Shown piece by piece: positions 1-11,319 of a stretch of DNA of 64,000 nucleotides. Location: positions 21,348,501-21,412,500 of the forward strand of contig NW_026623050.1 in assembly GCF_023065955.2 (NCBI RefSeq). Reading direction: 5' to 3'. Each line of letters opens with the position of its first letter. Position 1 is the first letter of the stretch. The notes beneath the pieces were generated by a model that saw only the letters and a list, made by a program, of their open reading frames with translations, was not told the origin of the DNA and did not search any database. The stretch comes from Ursus arctos (Eukaryota; Chordata; Mammalia; Carnivora; Ursidae). Both the position numbers and the translations under genes were made by a program.

Positions 1-1369
1 CTAACTTATAAAGATGACTTTCTGATTTAGTTATAAAATGATAGCTTAGTTGTGTTTTTTTTATAGTTGACTACTGAACCATGCATATAGTCTGATTCTG
101 TTTGACTAAAACAAGTATGTGTGTGTCTGTGTAGGTATCTATCTATACTCGTAGCACACACACACACACACACAAAGCCTGGGAGCATTCATGTCAAATT
201 TCAGCAGTGATTAATTCTAGGAATTAGGATTGAAAAGGGAATAGGGACAAAGGGGAGGGAGGAGCTTTCACTTCTTATTTGACACGCTTCTGTACGGTTA
301 GGTTGTTTGGGTTTGTTTGCTTTTGTTGACAAAGAGAACAAAGGCACAGTTTGGTAGAATCGACAACATATTGAACAACAAGCATCGAGTTACTTTCACT
401 GTTCTCTGTTGAAATGTGCACAGTGGGCCTACTTTTTTTTTTTAATGTCTACATTCTGAATATCGCTTCTTTAATAAAGGCTTTAGCTACTCTGGGACCT
501 CTTTGGTACGTCTGCAATATAACCTTTTCATTGGGTCCGTATGCAATTTTAGGCTCATGCATTTCAGTATCTAACAATTTCAACTAATTTCAGACAGTCC
601 ATTGGTTTTAGATTCCTTGGCATAAGCAATGTATCATATTTTTAGCCACTGTTTTGTCTGTCACGTAAGCCTTAATAATATGACATATCTTCCCTAATAG
701 GTCACCAAATGTTTCTATTTAGACTGGTTTCAACTGCTTAGGAAAGAACATTCATTTTGGATTTCAGCTTCAACTGTTCTGAGTTAGTCAACCTATGTAA
801 GTCTTACTTTCCTCATCTCTGAGTGATTTTAAGACCTGCACTTCTAAAAAAAAAAGATTGTGAGACGCAATGGACATAAAATATTTCCTACGTTACTTGG
901 TACTTAGTACATTGGTTGTGAATATTATAAGGGTCTTCTGTTCCCCAATATCCGACAAAAATATTTTTCTCTGGAATTCTCCCAAACAACAATCTGTTTA
1001 TTAGAACGACAAAATGAGTTAAGTGTTTTGTACAAAATAGAAATATATAGGATGAGGTAAAAACAATGTGATAGGTTCCAACAATGCGTCTTCGCACCTC
1101 TGGCTATAGCCGGCACCATTTTGTGTAGGGGAGATACAGAGATAAAGTTACTTGACCAAACTTGTAAGCTGGCATGGTAGAAACTATCGATTATGCCCAA
1201 CAACACCTCTGCACTTTCTTTCTGGTAGACACAGGGCAGCTGAGCTTAAAAATTACCTTTCCTGGTTCCTGATGCTCTATGTGTGGCCACACAGTCAAGT
1301 TGTGGGCAATGGGCCAAAAGGAGTGAATGTCCCTAAAAGGGGAGTGTCTTTCCTCATCTGGTCTTTTTT
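1..1369. other. AT-rich non-coding sequence with a CA microsatellite
   Basis: I see no coding frame and no transposon family that I can name. A (CA)n run sits at about 153-174. The open frames near 0.9-1.4 kb overlap on both strands and show no family resemblance, so I treat them as chance. Confidence 0.5.
153..174. repeat. (CA)n microsatellite
   Basis: An uninterrupted alternation of C and A, eleven units or so, directly visible. Confidence 0.9.
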
Positions 1370-1460
1370 TTTTTTTAATTTATTTTTTTGGACCAGTTTT
1401 AGGTTCACAGCAAAATTTAGGAGAAGGTAGAGAGATTTCCCATATACTCCTTGTTGAAGA
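1370..1460 (-). repeat. Short antisense L1 3'-end fragment (probable)
   Basis: The plus strand shows a T-rich run followed by text like 'TTTAGGTTCACAGCAAAATT' and 'AGAGATTTCCCATATACTCC', which resembles the antisense of old mammalian L1 3' UTRs. It is short and diverged, so the assignment is tentative. Confidence 0.45.
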
Positions 1461-2384
1461 GCTGTTTTTTTAGCATGAATAATTAGATTAGGTAAAGGAA
1501 ATTTTGATGACTAATACTCTACTTCTGAGATTATTCTTTTTAGTAGTTATATACGAAAGGCATAGAATCATTTGACTGAGCCACATTAACATATATCTGT
1601 TCAATCACATTACTGAATTTGAAATAGTAACTTTACAAATTTGTATTCATAGTTTTTATTGACCTAAACTGACCACATTTAAACTGGTAATGGTTCCTAT
1701 ATTTACCAGATAAAGCAAAGGATGGAAAAACATTTCACTGTGAAATGTGTCATCCTCCAGGAGTTCCATCAAATGTCTTTGCCCACTAGCTACAATAAAG
1801 CTAATGCATCTACTAACATAAAATAGGGCACTGGTTTTGTTGAGGTTTATTTACTAGTCTAATGATTATTTCGGTAGAGCCAGGACTCTAAATGACAGCC
1901 ACATGGATAATTGCATTGTAATGTGTTTTCTTTTCAATTTAATCAGGTTAATTTCATATCTAGCACAACTAGTGCTTTTTAAATGCTATGATTGGTATAA
2001 TATGAATGAAAAACAAATAATTTGTTTGTAAAATATTTGTTCTAATATTATCTATATACTATCTATTACATATTAGTTCTAATACTATCTATATACTATC
2101 TATTGTTTTTTTCAAAGTACATTTTAGTAATATTAATAAATACCAACAAGTCATTTATTTCTCACTTGATAAATTAACTTTTATATTTGAGAATGAGTAT
2201 TATAAACTTATTATACATTCTTGCTACTAGGAAAGGTAAGATTGTTAGCTCTCTTTTCTGCAAACTTTGAGCTCTGTGACTGCTAGCCATTTGAAATGGA
2301 ACTTACCTAAAGGGACACTTAATGGAGCTCTTGGTTGTCATGGAATTGGCCAGTTAAATTCTGGCTTACCTTATTATTTTGGTA
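1461..2384. other. AT-rich non-coding sequence
   Basis: No gene or recognised repeat. A short local duplication is visible at about 2035-2105, where TAATATTATCTATATACTATCTATT recurs in near copies. Confidence 0.45.
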
Positions 2385-2740
2385 TCTTTTGATAATTAGA
2401 AGATCTTAACTACAATGTAGTCAAATTTATCAATCTTCCATTATGGTCAGTACTTTTTAGTTTGTTTTCTGTTTCTATAGAAAACTTTCTATATCAAAGT
2501 CACGAAGTCATTCTTCTATATTATATCAAAATTTTATTTTTTGATCTTTCACACTTAGATTTCTAATCCACCTTGAATGTTTCCGTGTATGACGTGAGGA
2601 AAGGGCAAGTTCACGTTTTTTCCAGTTAGATGGGGCTTTCTTTCCCCTCTGACCTGCAATACCATCTTTGTCATAAATCAAAGATCCATTGTAGCACAGC
2701 TGTAATGTCATTGCATAATAAATACAATGATATGCCATCT
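2385..2740 (-). repeat. Antisense L1 ORF2 fragment
   Basis: Read on the plus strand, this matches the usual antisense order of L1 ORF2 text: matching 'CACTTAGATTTCTAATCCACC', then 'GAAAGGGCAAGTT', then a region before 'ATCTTTGTC'. Many substitutions and stops mark an old copy. Confidence 0.6.
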
Positions 2741-3965
2741 AATTTAACAATAAAATATTTCACACTCCACTGCACCTTAAGAAAATATGACATTTGGGGC
2801 CCACTTTTACTTGCCTTACTTTTTTATGACATTATGGGGATGTACTGGTAATAAAAACTAAAACAAAATGTTGCACTATGGTGGTACACATGACACTTGA
2901 AACACTGCTCAGTTATAATGGCATCATTGCAGTTTAGAGTGCCACCCCACAGCAGTGTGAAGTGATGACAGAGCTACACAAGATCTCTGTTTCAACTGCA
3001 GTTGGCCCTTGAACAATGTGGTGGTTAGAAGTGCTGATTGACCACAGCTGAGAATCCACATATAACTTTTGGCTCCCGCAAGATTTAACTACCAAGAGCC
3101 TATTATTAAATGGAAAACCTTACTGATAACATAGTCAATAACACATATTTTCTATGTGTGTATATATTGTCTATGTGTATATATTATACTATATTCTCAC
3201 GCAAAGTAAGCTAGAGAAAAGAAAATGTTATTAAGAAAATCATAAGGAAGAGAAAATACATTTACAGTACCGTACTGTATTTATAGATAACGTAAGTTAA
3301 CACCGTCTGTTTATAAGATAAATTTTCTGTCAGTACCTACATCAATATTGTCTGATATGATATAAAGCACTGTAAGTGTTACATATATGACTAACATTTG
3401 ACATAAAAAATGAAAAGATAATGTGAAAAAGAAATTTATATTTATTTATTTGATAACAAAGAAGCAGCAATATAATTGCCTAACAGTAGCCTATTGTAAT
3501 CAACACTATTGCTCCATGGAATCCTAACCTATATACTAATGGATGCGTTGTTATAAAATTTTTATGGCACAGTCATATTCATAATATAGTATTGGAAACA
3601 CTGTTACATTTTTTAAAAAGGAAAAAAACACTTACCTGTTTGATAGGCTGATACACAGTTTCTCCAATTATGTGAGGTATACTGTAATTCTTGAAAGCAA
3701 AGTTTTAAAACAGAAAACTAACACATTGTTAATTTTATATTAGCTATCACTCACCGTATGCCTATGTGAGGATGGGCTGTCCATTTCCATACCAGTCTCA
3801 TACTCTCTGTTCTATGTGATTAACACTTGGGTGATGCTGGTAATGGTGACACAGAAATGTCTCACACAGTTCTTGTCCTGCAGTTACTAGGTTTTCATAT
3901 GAAGACACATATACAACAGATAAACTCGTTCACTGTGTGGCATAATGATTAGCACTATTCATTAA

Positions 3966-4036
3966 GTGAGAGTGAATCATCGTGAAGGTCTTCACTAATC
4001 AAGTGGGAGTGAATCATCGTGAAGGTCTTCACCCTC
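3966..4036. repeat. Short tandem duplication inside the Tigger
   Basis: GAGTGAATCATCGTGAAGGT with the next seven bases occurs at about 3969 and again at about 4008, in direct tandem. It is a local copy error in the noncoding part of the transposon. Confidence 0.8.
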
Positions 4037-4097
4037 ATCATCTTCACACTGAGTGGGCTGAGGAGAAGAAGGAAGAAGAAGGGCTGGTCTTGCTGTC

Positions 4098-5810
4098 TCA
4101 GGAGTGGCAGAGGTGGAAGACAGAGAAGGTAGGAGGGGAGGGGGGAGAGGCAGGCACACTCCGTGTGACTTTATGGAAATACATCGTAATTTCTGTCTGA
4201 CTTTTTTTTTTCATTTCTCTAAAAATGTTTCTATATGGTACCAATTCTTCTTCCACCATCTGCTTTAGTTTCAGTGCCTGTATCATAGAAGGGTCCATGT
4301 TGTAGAAGTCCCAAGCAGTCTTGAATAATCAGAACCCTTCTGCCAGATTGTCTAATGTCAACTTCTTTTCTGGCACTGCTTCTTCTATGTCTCGTTCCTC
4401 CTCATCTGGCACTGGTTCTGAAGCACTCCTCTCCATCAAGTCATCTTCTGTTCATTCCTCTGATGCGATGTGTATTAACTCTTGAATTTCTCCAAGATCC
4501 ATATCTTGAAACTTACCTTTATTGCCATATCCACAATATCCTTCATGATTTCCTTGATTGACTCTGTCATAAATCCTGTGACGTCATGCACAACATCTGG
4601 TCAGTTTTCTCCAGCAGGAGTTTATTCTTTTAGGCTCGATGACTTTCATGGCTTTTTCTATGACAATGATGGTATCTTCAGTGGTGTGATCCTTCCAGAT
4701 TTTCATGATGTTCTCTGTATTGGGGTTCTCTTCCGTAGCACTGACAATCCTTTCTGTAGAGTTCCATGTGTAATGAGCCTTAAAAGTCCTTACATCCCTT
4801 AAACTAGAGGCCAAATTAGAGACATTGTGTTTGGAGGCAAGGAGACCGCTTTGGTGCTTTCGGTGTTGAACTCTGGGTAGCCAGGGGTGTTGTTCAATAT
4901 CAAAAGAACTTTAAAATGCAGTCCCTTACTGGCAAGATACTTCGTGATGTCAACGACAAAGCATCAATGGAACCAAATCAGAAGAAGGGTTCTTGCTGTT
5001 CAGGCTTTCTTGTTATACAACCAAAAGACTGGCAACTAGCATTTATCTTTTTCTTTCAAGGCTCAGGGGTTAGCAGTTTTATAGATGAGGGCAGTCCTGG
5101 TCGTAATCTGACTGCATTTGCACAGAACAGTAAAATTAGCCTATCCCTTCCTGCCATAAATCCCAGTGCTCCCTTCCCTTCCTTACTAATAAATGTTCTT
5201 TGTGGCATTTTTTTTCTCCAGCATAGGACACTTTTGTCTGCATTAAAAATCTGTTCAGGCAGATATCCTTTCTTCTCAATGACTTTCTTAATGGTGTCTG
5301 GGAACTCATCTGTTGCCTCTTGGTTGGCAGAAGCTGCTTCTCCTGTTATCTTGACATTTTTAAAGCCAGACCTCTTTCTAAAATTATCAAACCAATCTTT
5401 GCTGGCATTAAATTCTCCAGTTTTAGGTCCTTCACCTTCCTTTTGCTTTGAGTCGTCATATAAGACTTTGCTTTTCCTTAAATCACATTAGAGTCTGTAG
5501 GTATGCCTTTCTTATAGCAAGGCTGCACCAATATAGAAGCTGCATTTTCAAAATGAGATAAAAAGGTATTTCACAAAAGTGCAAGGTTTTCATGTTTGCT
5601 GACAGGGATGGCTTCACAAGTTTCCTTTTCTTCTTTACAGTGGTCCCTAACAGTGGGTGAATTCATTTTGAAATTGTGGGCAACCATGGCTGCAGCTCTC
5701 AATTTATGGTACATATCAAGCAGCTCAACTTTTCCCTGCAATGTCATGACTTTTCTCTGCTTTTTTCGAGGACTTCCAGCTCCACTAGTGGCACTTTGAA
5801 TGGGTCCCAT
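4098..5810 (-). pseudogene. Decayed Tigger transposase
   Basis: The frame from 5810 to 5571 opens MGPIQSATSGAGSPRKKQRK and has the KVMTLQGKVELLDM helix-turn-helix start of pogo-type transposases (DNA-binding, CENP-B-like). Further on, 4814-4584 holds the C-terminal part including 'INSCWRKL', a landmark of Tigger transposases. The frame of 4298-4098 is the tail. Stops and frame shifts separate the parts, so no full protein can be made. The wild-type enzyme is a DDE-type nuclease acting on the terminal repeats; catalytic residues cannot be aligned reliably here. Confidence 0.8.
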
Positions 5811-6406
5811 GGTGTTCTTTATTCAAGGTTTATGAGATTCCACTAAAAATGATGAAAAATAGGCAAGAACTGCAAGAGATCACTTTTTACTGTGATACAC
5901 AATTTACTGGAGAGACAGACTGTTCATGCGATGATTAGCATCACACAACATTTTAAGCAGATACTCCCAATACTTGGGCTCACCCCAATAGCAACAGGAG
6001 GTGGCTGCAAATTAATACAGAGTACAGTATGCACTACAGTTAATTTTATGTGCTTATGATTTAATGTTGCATCTTTATGTTTGTTTACCTTGCTCTCCAC
6101 TGTGAACGGTGCATGTATTTACTGTGTTTTCGTGCACAAAATTCAATAAATTTTTAACCTTTTGTAATAGATTAGTGTATATTTATAGTACAAAATAGTA
6201 AAAGAGACTAGCATGTATATATATTTTGTGCATGTATGACATATCTAACTTTTTTATATATGTATTTCTGGGCTATGAGGTTTGTCTGAGAGTTTTTTCA
6301 AACTGTCATAGATCTCCAAAGAAATTTCCAACATATTTAGTGAAAAAAATATGCATATAAGTACACCTGCACAGCTCAAACCCATATTGTTTGAGGATCA
6401 ACTGTA

Positions 6407-6480
6407 TTCAACTCTGCCATTGTAGCGTAAAAGCAGCCATTGACAGTATGTGAGCCAATGACTGTGGTAATGTGCCAAAA
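6407..6480 (+). repeat. Right-hand fragment of a hAT-type MITE split by the Tigger
   Basis: The text 'ACTCTGCCATTGTAGCGTAA', followed by AAGCAGCCATTGACAGTATG, matches the middle of the same short hAT-like element seen at 29191-29393. The TA-containing target within it fits the Tigger insertion point. The left half before 2999 is poorly preserved (only 'ATCTCTGTTTCAACT' is clear). Confidence 0.6.
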
Positions 6481-6760
6481 AATGTTGTCCAGGTCACTGA
6501 AATGTAAATTTCATATAATTTTCAAGTCTCACAAAACATTATCCTTTTGACTTTTCCAACCATTAAAATGTATGAAAGTCATTCTTAGAGGCTATGCAAA
6601 AACAAGCAGCAAGATAGATTTGGACATTGGACAATAGTTTTTTCTCTTCACCTAGATGGTCACCCAGAATAGTATTCATTAAAAACATGTTTTGAAGAAC
6701 TGTAATCCCAGGAAATTTTTCTAAAGTATAAAAAGTCAAATAGCTTTATAAAAGCCATAT

Positions 6761-9465
6761 ATTGGACTTTGGGAAAGATGGCAGAGTAGGAGGTCCTAAG
6801 CCTGATTCATCCCACAGAGACAACTGGATAACAGCCACATCAGTGTAAATAACCTAGAAAATGACCCAAAGACTGGCAGAACAGACTCTCCACAGTGGAA
6901 TGTAAAGAAGAGGCTGCATTGAAGAGAATGGGTAGGGCAGAGATGGGTTCTGGAGCTAAAGGGATGCACAGACTGTCTGCGGGGGAAGGGGGGACAATAT
7001 TGGTGTGTAGAGGGAAGAGAAACAGACTCTCACACCTGGGAGCTTGAATGGAGAATATGAATCCCCATAACATTTGGCTTTGAAAACTAGAGAGGCTAAA
7101 AATTGGGAGTTCTTAAAATTAGTGGGGCTTATTAACCCTGGAACTTCAAAAATTAACAGGCTCATGGGAGAGCCTGGAGGATGAGAGGAGACTGAATTCT
7201 TGCCCTTAAAGAGACAGCAAAACAAATAGCCCCCGGAAATACAGGATAGAAGCAGCAGTTAAAAAAATACCTGGGGTATACAGAAGGGTGTTTTTGTTTT
7301 TGTTTTGTTTTGTTTTGTTTTACTAATCTTTGACCATGTGCCTGAGGGGCAGGGACCCTGCAGGAACAAAGAAGCTGGCAGGCACCATTTCCCTATCCTG
7401 CTGCCCAGCCTAGACACTTGACCACCTGCAGGTACCAGTGCAGCACTGATACTCACTACCTGACTTGCTAACAGCACGCTCCACTCACTGTTTCCTTATT
7501 GATTTTCTGTTTGGATGATCTATCCATTTATGTTAAGTGTGGCGTTAAAGCCTCCTACTATTATTGTATTACTATCAATTACTTCCTTTATATTTGTTAT
7601 TAGCTGCTTTATGTTTATAACATCAATTTACAGAAAGCCATTGCATTTCTATACACTAATAATGAGTCAGCAGAGAGATTAGGAAAACAATCCCATTTAC
7701 AATTGCACCAAAAATAATAAGACACCTAGAAATAAACTTCACCAAAGAAGTGAAACACCCGTACTTTGAAAGCTATGAAGCTTTGATGAAATAAACTGAA
7801 GATGACACAAAGAAATGGAAGGACATTCAGTGCTCAAGGACTGAAAGAACAAATATTGTTAAAATGTCCACACTACCGAAAGCAATCTACGGATGTAATG
7901 CAATCCCTATCAAAATACCAACAGCATTTTTCAGAGAACGAGAACAAATCTTAAAATTTGTATGTAACTGAAAAGACCCGAATAGCCAAAGCAATCTTGA
8001 AAAAGAACAAAACTGGAGGTATGGCAATTCCAGACTTCGAGATATAGCACAAAGCTGTCATAATCAAAACAGTATGGTACTGGCACAAAGAGAGACAAGT
8101 AGATCAATGGTCCAAATTGAGAGCCCAGAAATAAACCCCTAATTATATGGTCAGTTAATCTTTGACAAAGAAGGAAGACTATGCAATGAAAAAATGACAG
8201 ACTCTTCAACAAATAGTGCGGGAAAACTGGACAGCTACATGCAAAAGAACGAAACTGTACACCATACACAAAAATAAACTCAGAATGGCTTAAGGACCTA
8301 AATGTAAGACCTGAAACCATAAAAATCCTAGAAGAGAGCACAGACAATAATTTCACTGACACTGGCCATAGAAACATTTTTCTAGGTATGTCTCCTGAGG
8401 CAAAAGAAACAAAAGCAAAAATTAGCTATTGGCACTACATCAAAATAATAAGTTCTGCACAGTGAAGGAAACAATCAGCAAAACTAAAAGGCAACCTATG
8501 GAATGGGGGAAGATATTTGCAAATGACATATCCTATAAAGGGTTAGTATCCAAAATATATAAAGAACTTGTACAACTCAACACCCAAAAAACAAATAATC
8601 CAATGAAAAAATGGGGAGAAGACACAGACATTTCTCCAAAGGAGACATATGGATGGACAAGAGATCCATGAAAAGATGTTCGGTGTCACTCATCATCAGG
8701 GAAATGCAAATCAAAACTACAATGAGATATCACCTGTCAGAATAGATTAACTAAAAAACACAGGAAACAACAGGTGTTGGCAAGGATGCAGAGAAAGGGG
8801 AACACTCTTGCACTGTTGGTGGCAATGCAAACTTGTGCAGCCACTCTGGAAAACAATATGGAGGTTTCTCAAAATTTAAAAATAGAACTACACTAGTAAT
8901 CACACTATTGGGTATTTACCCAAAAAATACAAAAATACAAATCAAAGGGACACATGTTCTCCTATGTTCATATAAGCATTATTTACAATAGCCAAACTGG
9001 GGAAGCAGTCCAAGTGTCTATCAATAGATGAATGGATAAAGAGGTGATACACACACACACTCACTCACACACACACATGAATATTATTCAGCCATAAAAA
9101 AGAATGAAATCTTGCCATTTGTAACAACATGGATGGATCTAGAGAGTATAACACTAAGCGAGATAAGTCAGTCAGAGAAAGACAAATACCATACGATTTC
9201 ACTCATATGTGGAATTTAAGAAACAAAACAAATGAACAAAGAAAAAAGAGACAAAAACAGACTCTTTACTATAGAGAAGAAGCTGATAGTTATCAGAGGG
9301 GAGGGGAGTGGGGGATGGGTGAAATACGCGAAGGGGATTGAGAGTACACTTATCATGAGCACTGAGTAATGTATAGAATTGCTGAATCACTATATGGTAC
9401 ATCTGAAACTAATGGAACACTGTATGTTAACTATATTGGAATTAGAATTTTAAAAAGAATTTTTA
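6761..9465 (+). mobile_element. Rearranged L1 retrotransposon framed by a target-site duplication
   Basis: Both flanks carry AAAAGCCATAT (6750-6760 and 9466-9476), the expected target-site duplication. The left part, from GGGAAAGATGGCAGAGTAGG, is an L1 5' UTR in forward direction up to about 7480. About 7481-7622 is ORF2 sequence from the endonuclease/RT region in reverse direction. From about 7623 the ORF2 3' half runs forward to the 3' UTR and an A-rich end near 9460. ORF1 and most of ORF2 are missing. Stops and frame shifts make it inert. A (GTTTT)n run lies at about 7291-7320. Confidence 0.8.
9046..9080. repeat. CA-rich microsatellite inside L1
   Basis: Runs of CACACA interrupted by TCACTCAC, located where L1 copies here often carry simple repeats before 'GAATATTATTCAGCC'. 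Confidence 0.8.
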
Positions 9466-9476
9466 AAAAGCCATAT

Positions 9477-10627
9477 TCTATATATCCCAGTTGTAGATTC
9501 ATGCTGTGCATATTAAATATTCTGAAAACTTCTGCAATGAAGAAACTTGTCTATCTTTGCCTAATCCAGCTGTGAAGAATTTTATGTTTGGCCAAGTGCT
9601 CTTAGTTACATAACACACCTGTTTACATGCCTTAGGACCAAGATATCATATACACTTTGAGAAATGTCGGTACGGTCTACTTATTTTACAAATGAGTAAA
9701 AGGAAGTAACGAAGTGCTGAGAATTTTAAAAATGTAATAGTAACAGCCAGAACCAGTTTAAAACCCATCCCGATCTTTCAATAACTTCACATCAGTTAAT
9801 CAATCATCACCTCTTCCGTAGGTCAGCCAATCAACAACAGCCTTACTCGAGTACACACGCTTCTGAAAGTAGCCAGTCAGCAAGTCTCATTTAAGTAACT
9901 ATACAAAAACAAATAAAGGTTAACCAATCCATAAACACTTCTTACAAGTCTTCAAGTTTATATATAATGAAACAAATATTGAGATCAGGTTTCTGGGGAA
10001 AGGTGTAAATAAATTCATTAGTTTGAAACAATTTTCCATTAGAATCTAGTGGTTTCTACTACACTTCCAGCTGAAAATTCTGTTCAAAACCTAAGGAGTT
10101 CTAGCTGAGAGTAAACTGCATACTCTTGAAACTCGGTAGCTGTGCTATAATTTGGGTATTTTGAGGAGAGATCACATCTTCCTCACTCTGAAGGTATTTT
10201 AGGCATTTAGAGTGAAAACAAGTTCCAGAGACAGCACATTTGGCTACAAAAGTTTAATCTCAGGGCTGAATCCAGAGATTCTTGGTCTTTATCTTTTATC
10301 TATTGGCTCTTTAAATCTGAGAGGAGCTTTAAAAGCCTAGCTATTATTCTGGAAATAAAATTTTGGTTGAATAAAAATGTTCTCATCCTCTGTTCTAGGA
10401 AAGTACTCATTGTTCTCTGCCAATAGCAGCATGTAGACTCCAGAATCAAGTTTTAAACCCACCTAAATCTATCAATGACAATGTTGCATCAGTAACTATG
10501 CTTCTGAAAGCCAGAACTTTCTTCAACAACTTGATACTTGAAACATGTTCTTAGTGACTTTCTCAAGTTACAAGTTAGTTAATCATTCAGCTCTTTACTG
10601 AATACCTTTTATGTGTTATGATGCTCT
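9477..10627. other. Non-coding sequence, nothing recognised
   Basis: Ordinary AT-rich sequence. Two stretches (about 9740-9900 and 10445-10540) share short words such as ACGCTTCTGAAAG/TGCTTCTGAAAG and 'AACCCA' and may be an old repeat pair, but I cannot name it. Confidence 0.4.
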
Positions 10628-10790
10628 AGGTCCGTAGTTCTCAGCTTTGACCACATATAAACCAACTCTAAGGATTTAAAACCATGATGCCCAGGTCCTG
10701 TTCACAGAAATTTCTTTGTCTAGTATGTAGCCTGAGTAGTGAGTTTTTTATAAAGCTAGACCAGTTTTCACCTCTAACAGTTGAAACCCA
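10628..10790 (+). repeat. MER5A-like hAT MITE
   Basis: The order 'AGTTCTCAGC', then 'CATGATGCCCAGGTCCTG', with an intervening AT-rich spacer, resembles the MER5A consensus that I recall (starting CAGTGGTTCTCAACC and containing GATGCCCAGGCCCC). It is diverged, so the family call is moderate. Confidence 0.5.
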
Positions 10791-10795
10791 GGGCC

Positions 10796-11300
10796 TTAAA
10801 GAGATATTTGTACACCTATGTTCATAGCAGCATATCCGGGACAGCTAAAACATGGAATCAACTCAAGTGTACATCTACATATGAATGGATAAATAAAATG
10901 TCACATATACATGTAACTTGAATATTATTCAGCCTTAAAAAGGAATAAAATTCTTATAAATGCTACAACATGGATCAACCTTGAGGAGATTATGCTAAGT
11001 GAAATAAGCTAATTGCAAAAGATAAATAGTGTATGATGTCATTTATGAGTAGTCAAAATCAAGAGACAGAAAGTAGAATAGTGGTTACCAAGCCTAAAGG
11101 GAAAGGAGAATAAGGAGTTATTGTTTAATGTACTCGCTTCGATTTTGCAAGATAAAAAGTTCTGGAGATGGATGGCGGTGATGGTTACACAACAATATGA
11201 ATGTACTGGATACCACTGAACTCTACACTTAAAGATAGTTAAGGCAGTACATTCTGTTAAGTGTATTTTACTACAATGAAAGAATTGAAAAAAATTCATT
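10796..11300 (+). repeat. L1 3'-end fragment (older type)
   Basis: This shows the end of ORF2 ('TTCATAGCAGCATATCC', 'GAATATTATTCAGCC', 'ATTATGCTAAGTGAAATAAG') followed by the 3' UTR words 'GTGGTTACCA', 'GGCGGTGATGG' and 'TGTATTTTACTACAATG'. The truncated copy carries many substitutions. Confidence 0.8.
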
Positions 11301-11319
11301 GGTCATAGATATATGGTTT

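Larger units (their letters stand above)
2999..6404 (-). mobile_element. Tigger-family (pogo-like) DNA transposon with both ends
   Basis: The left end starts CAGTTGGCCCTTGAACAAT and the right end, read in reverse, starts CAGTTGATCCTCAAACAAT, forming inverted termini of the Tigger type. A TA follows the right end at 6405-6406; the left flank has TG, a one-base decay of TA. Between them, the minus strand encodes a broken pogo/CENP-B-like transposase at about 5810-4098. The noncoding part at 3960-4200 carries a GA-rich stretch like that of Tigger3/4-type consensus sequences. At about 3.4 kb it is longer than the 2.4-2.7 kb I know for Tiggers, so subfamily is left open. Elements like this moved by cut-and-paste in early mammals and are inactive now. 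Confidence 0.85.

Noticed and set aside
4916..5491. 191-codon frame on the plus strand
   Set aside because: It is antisense to the Tigger transposase; the composition mirrors that coding sequence.
7931..8377. 148-codon hydrophobic frame on the minus strand
   Set aside because: It is the complement of L1 ORF2 sequence and not a membrane protein.
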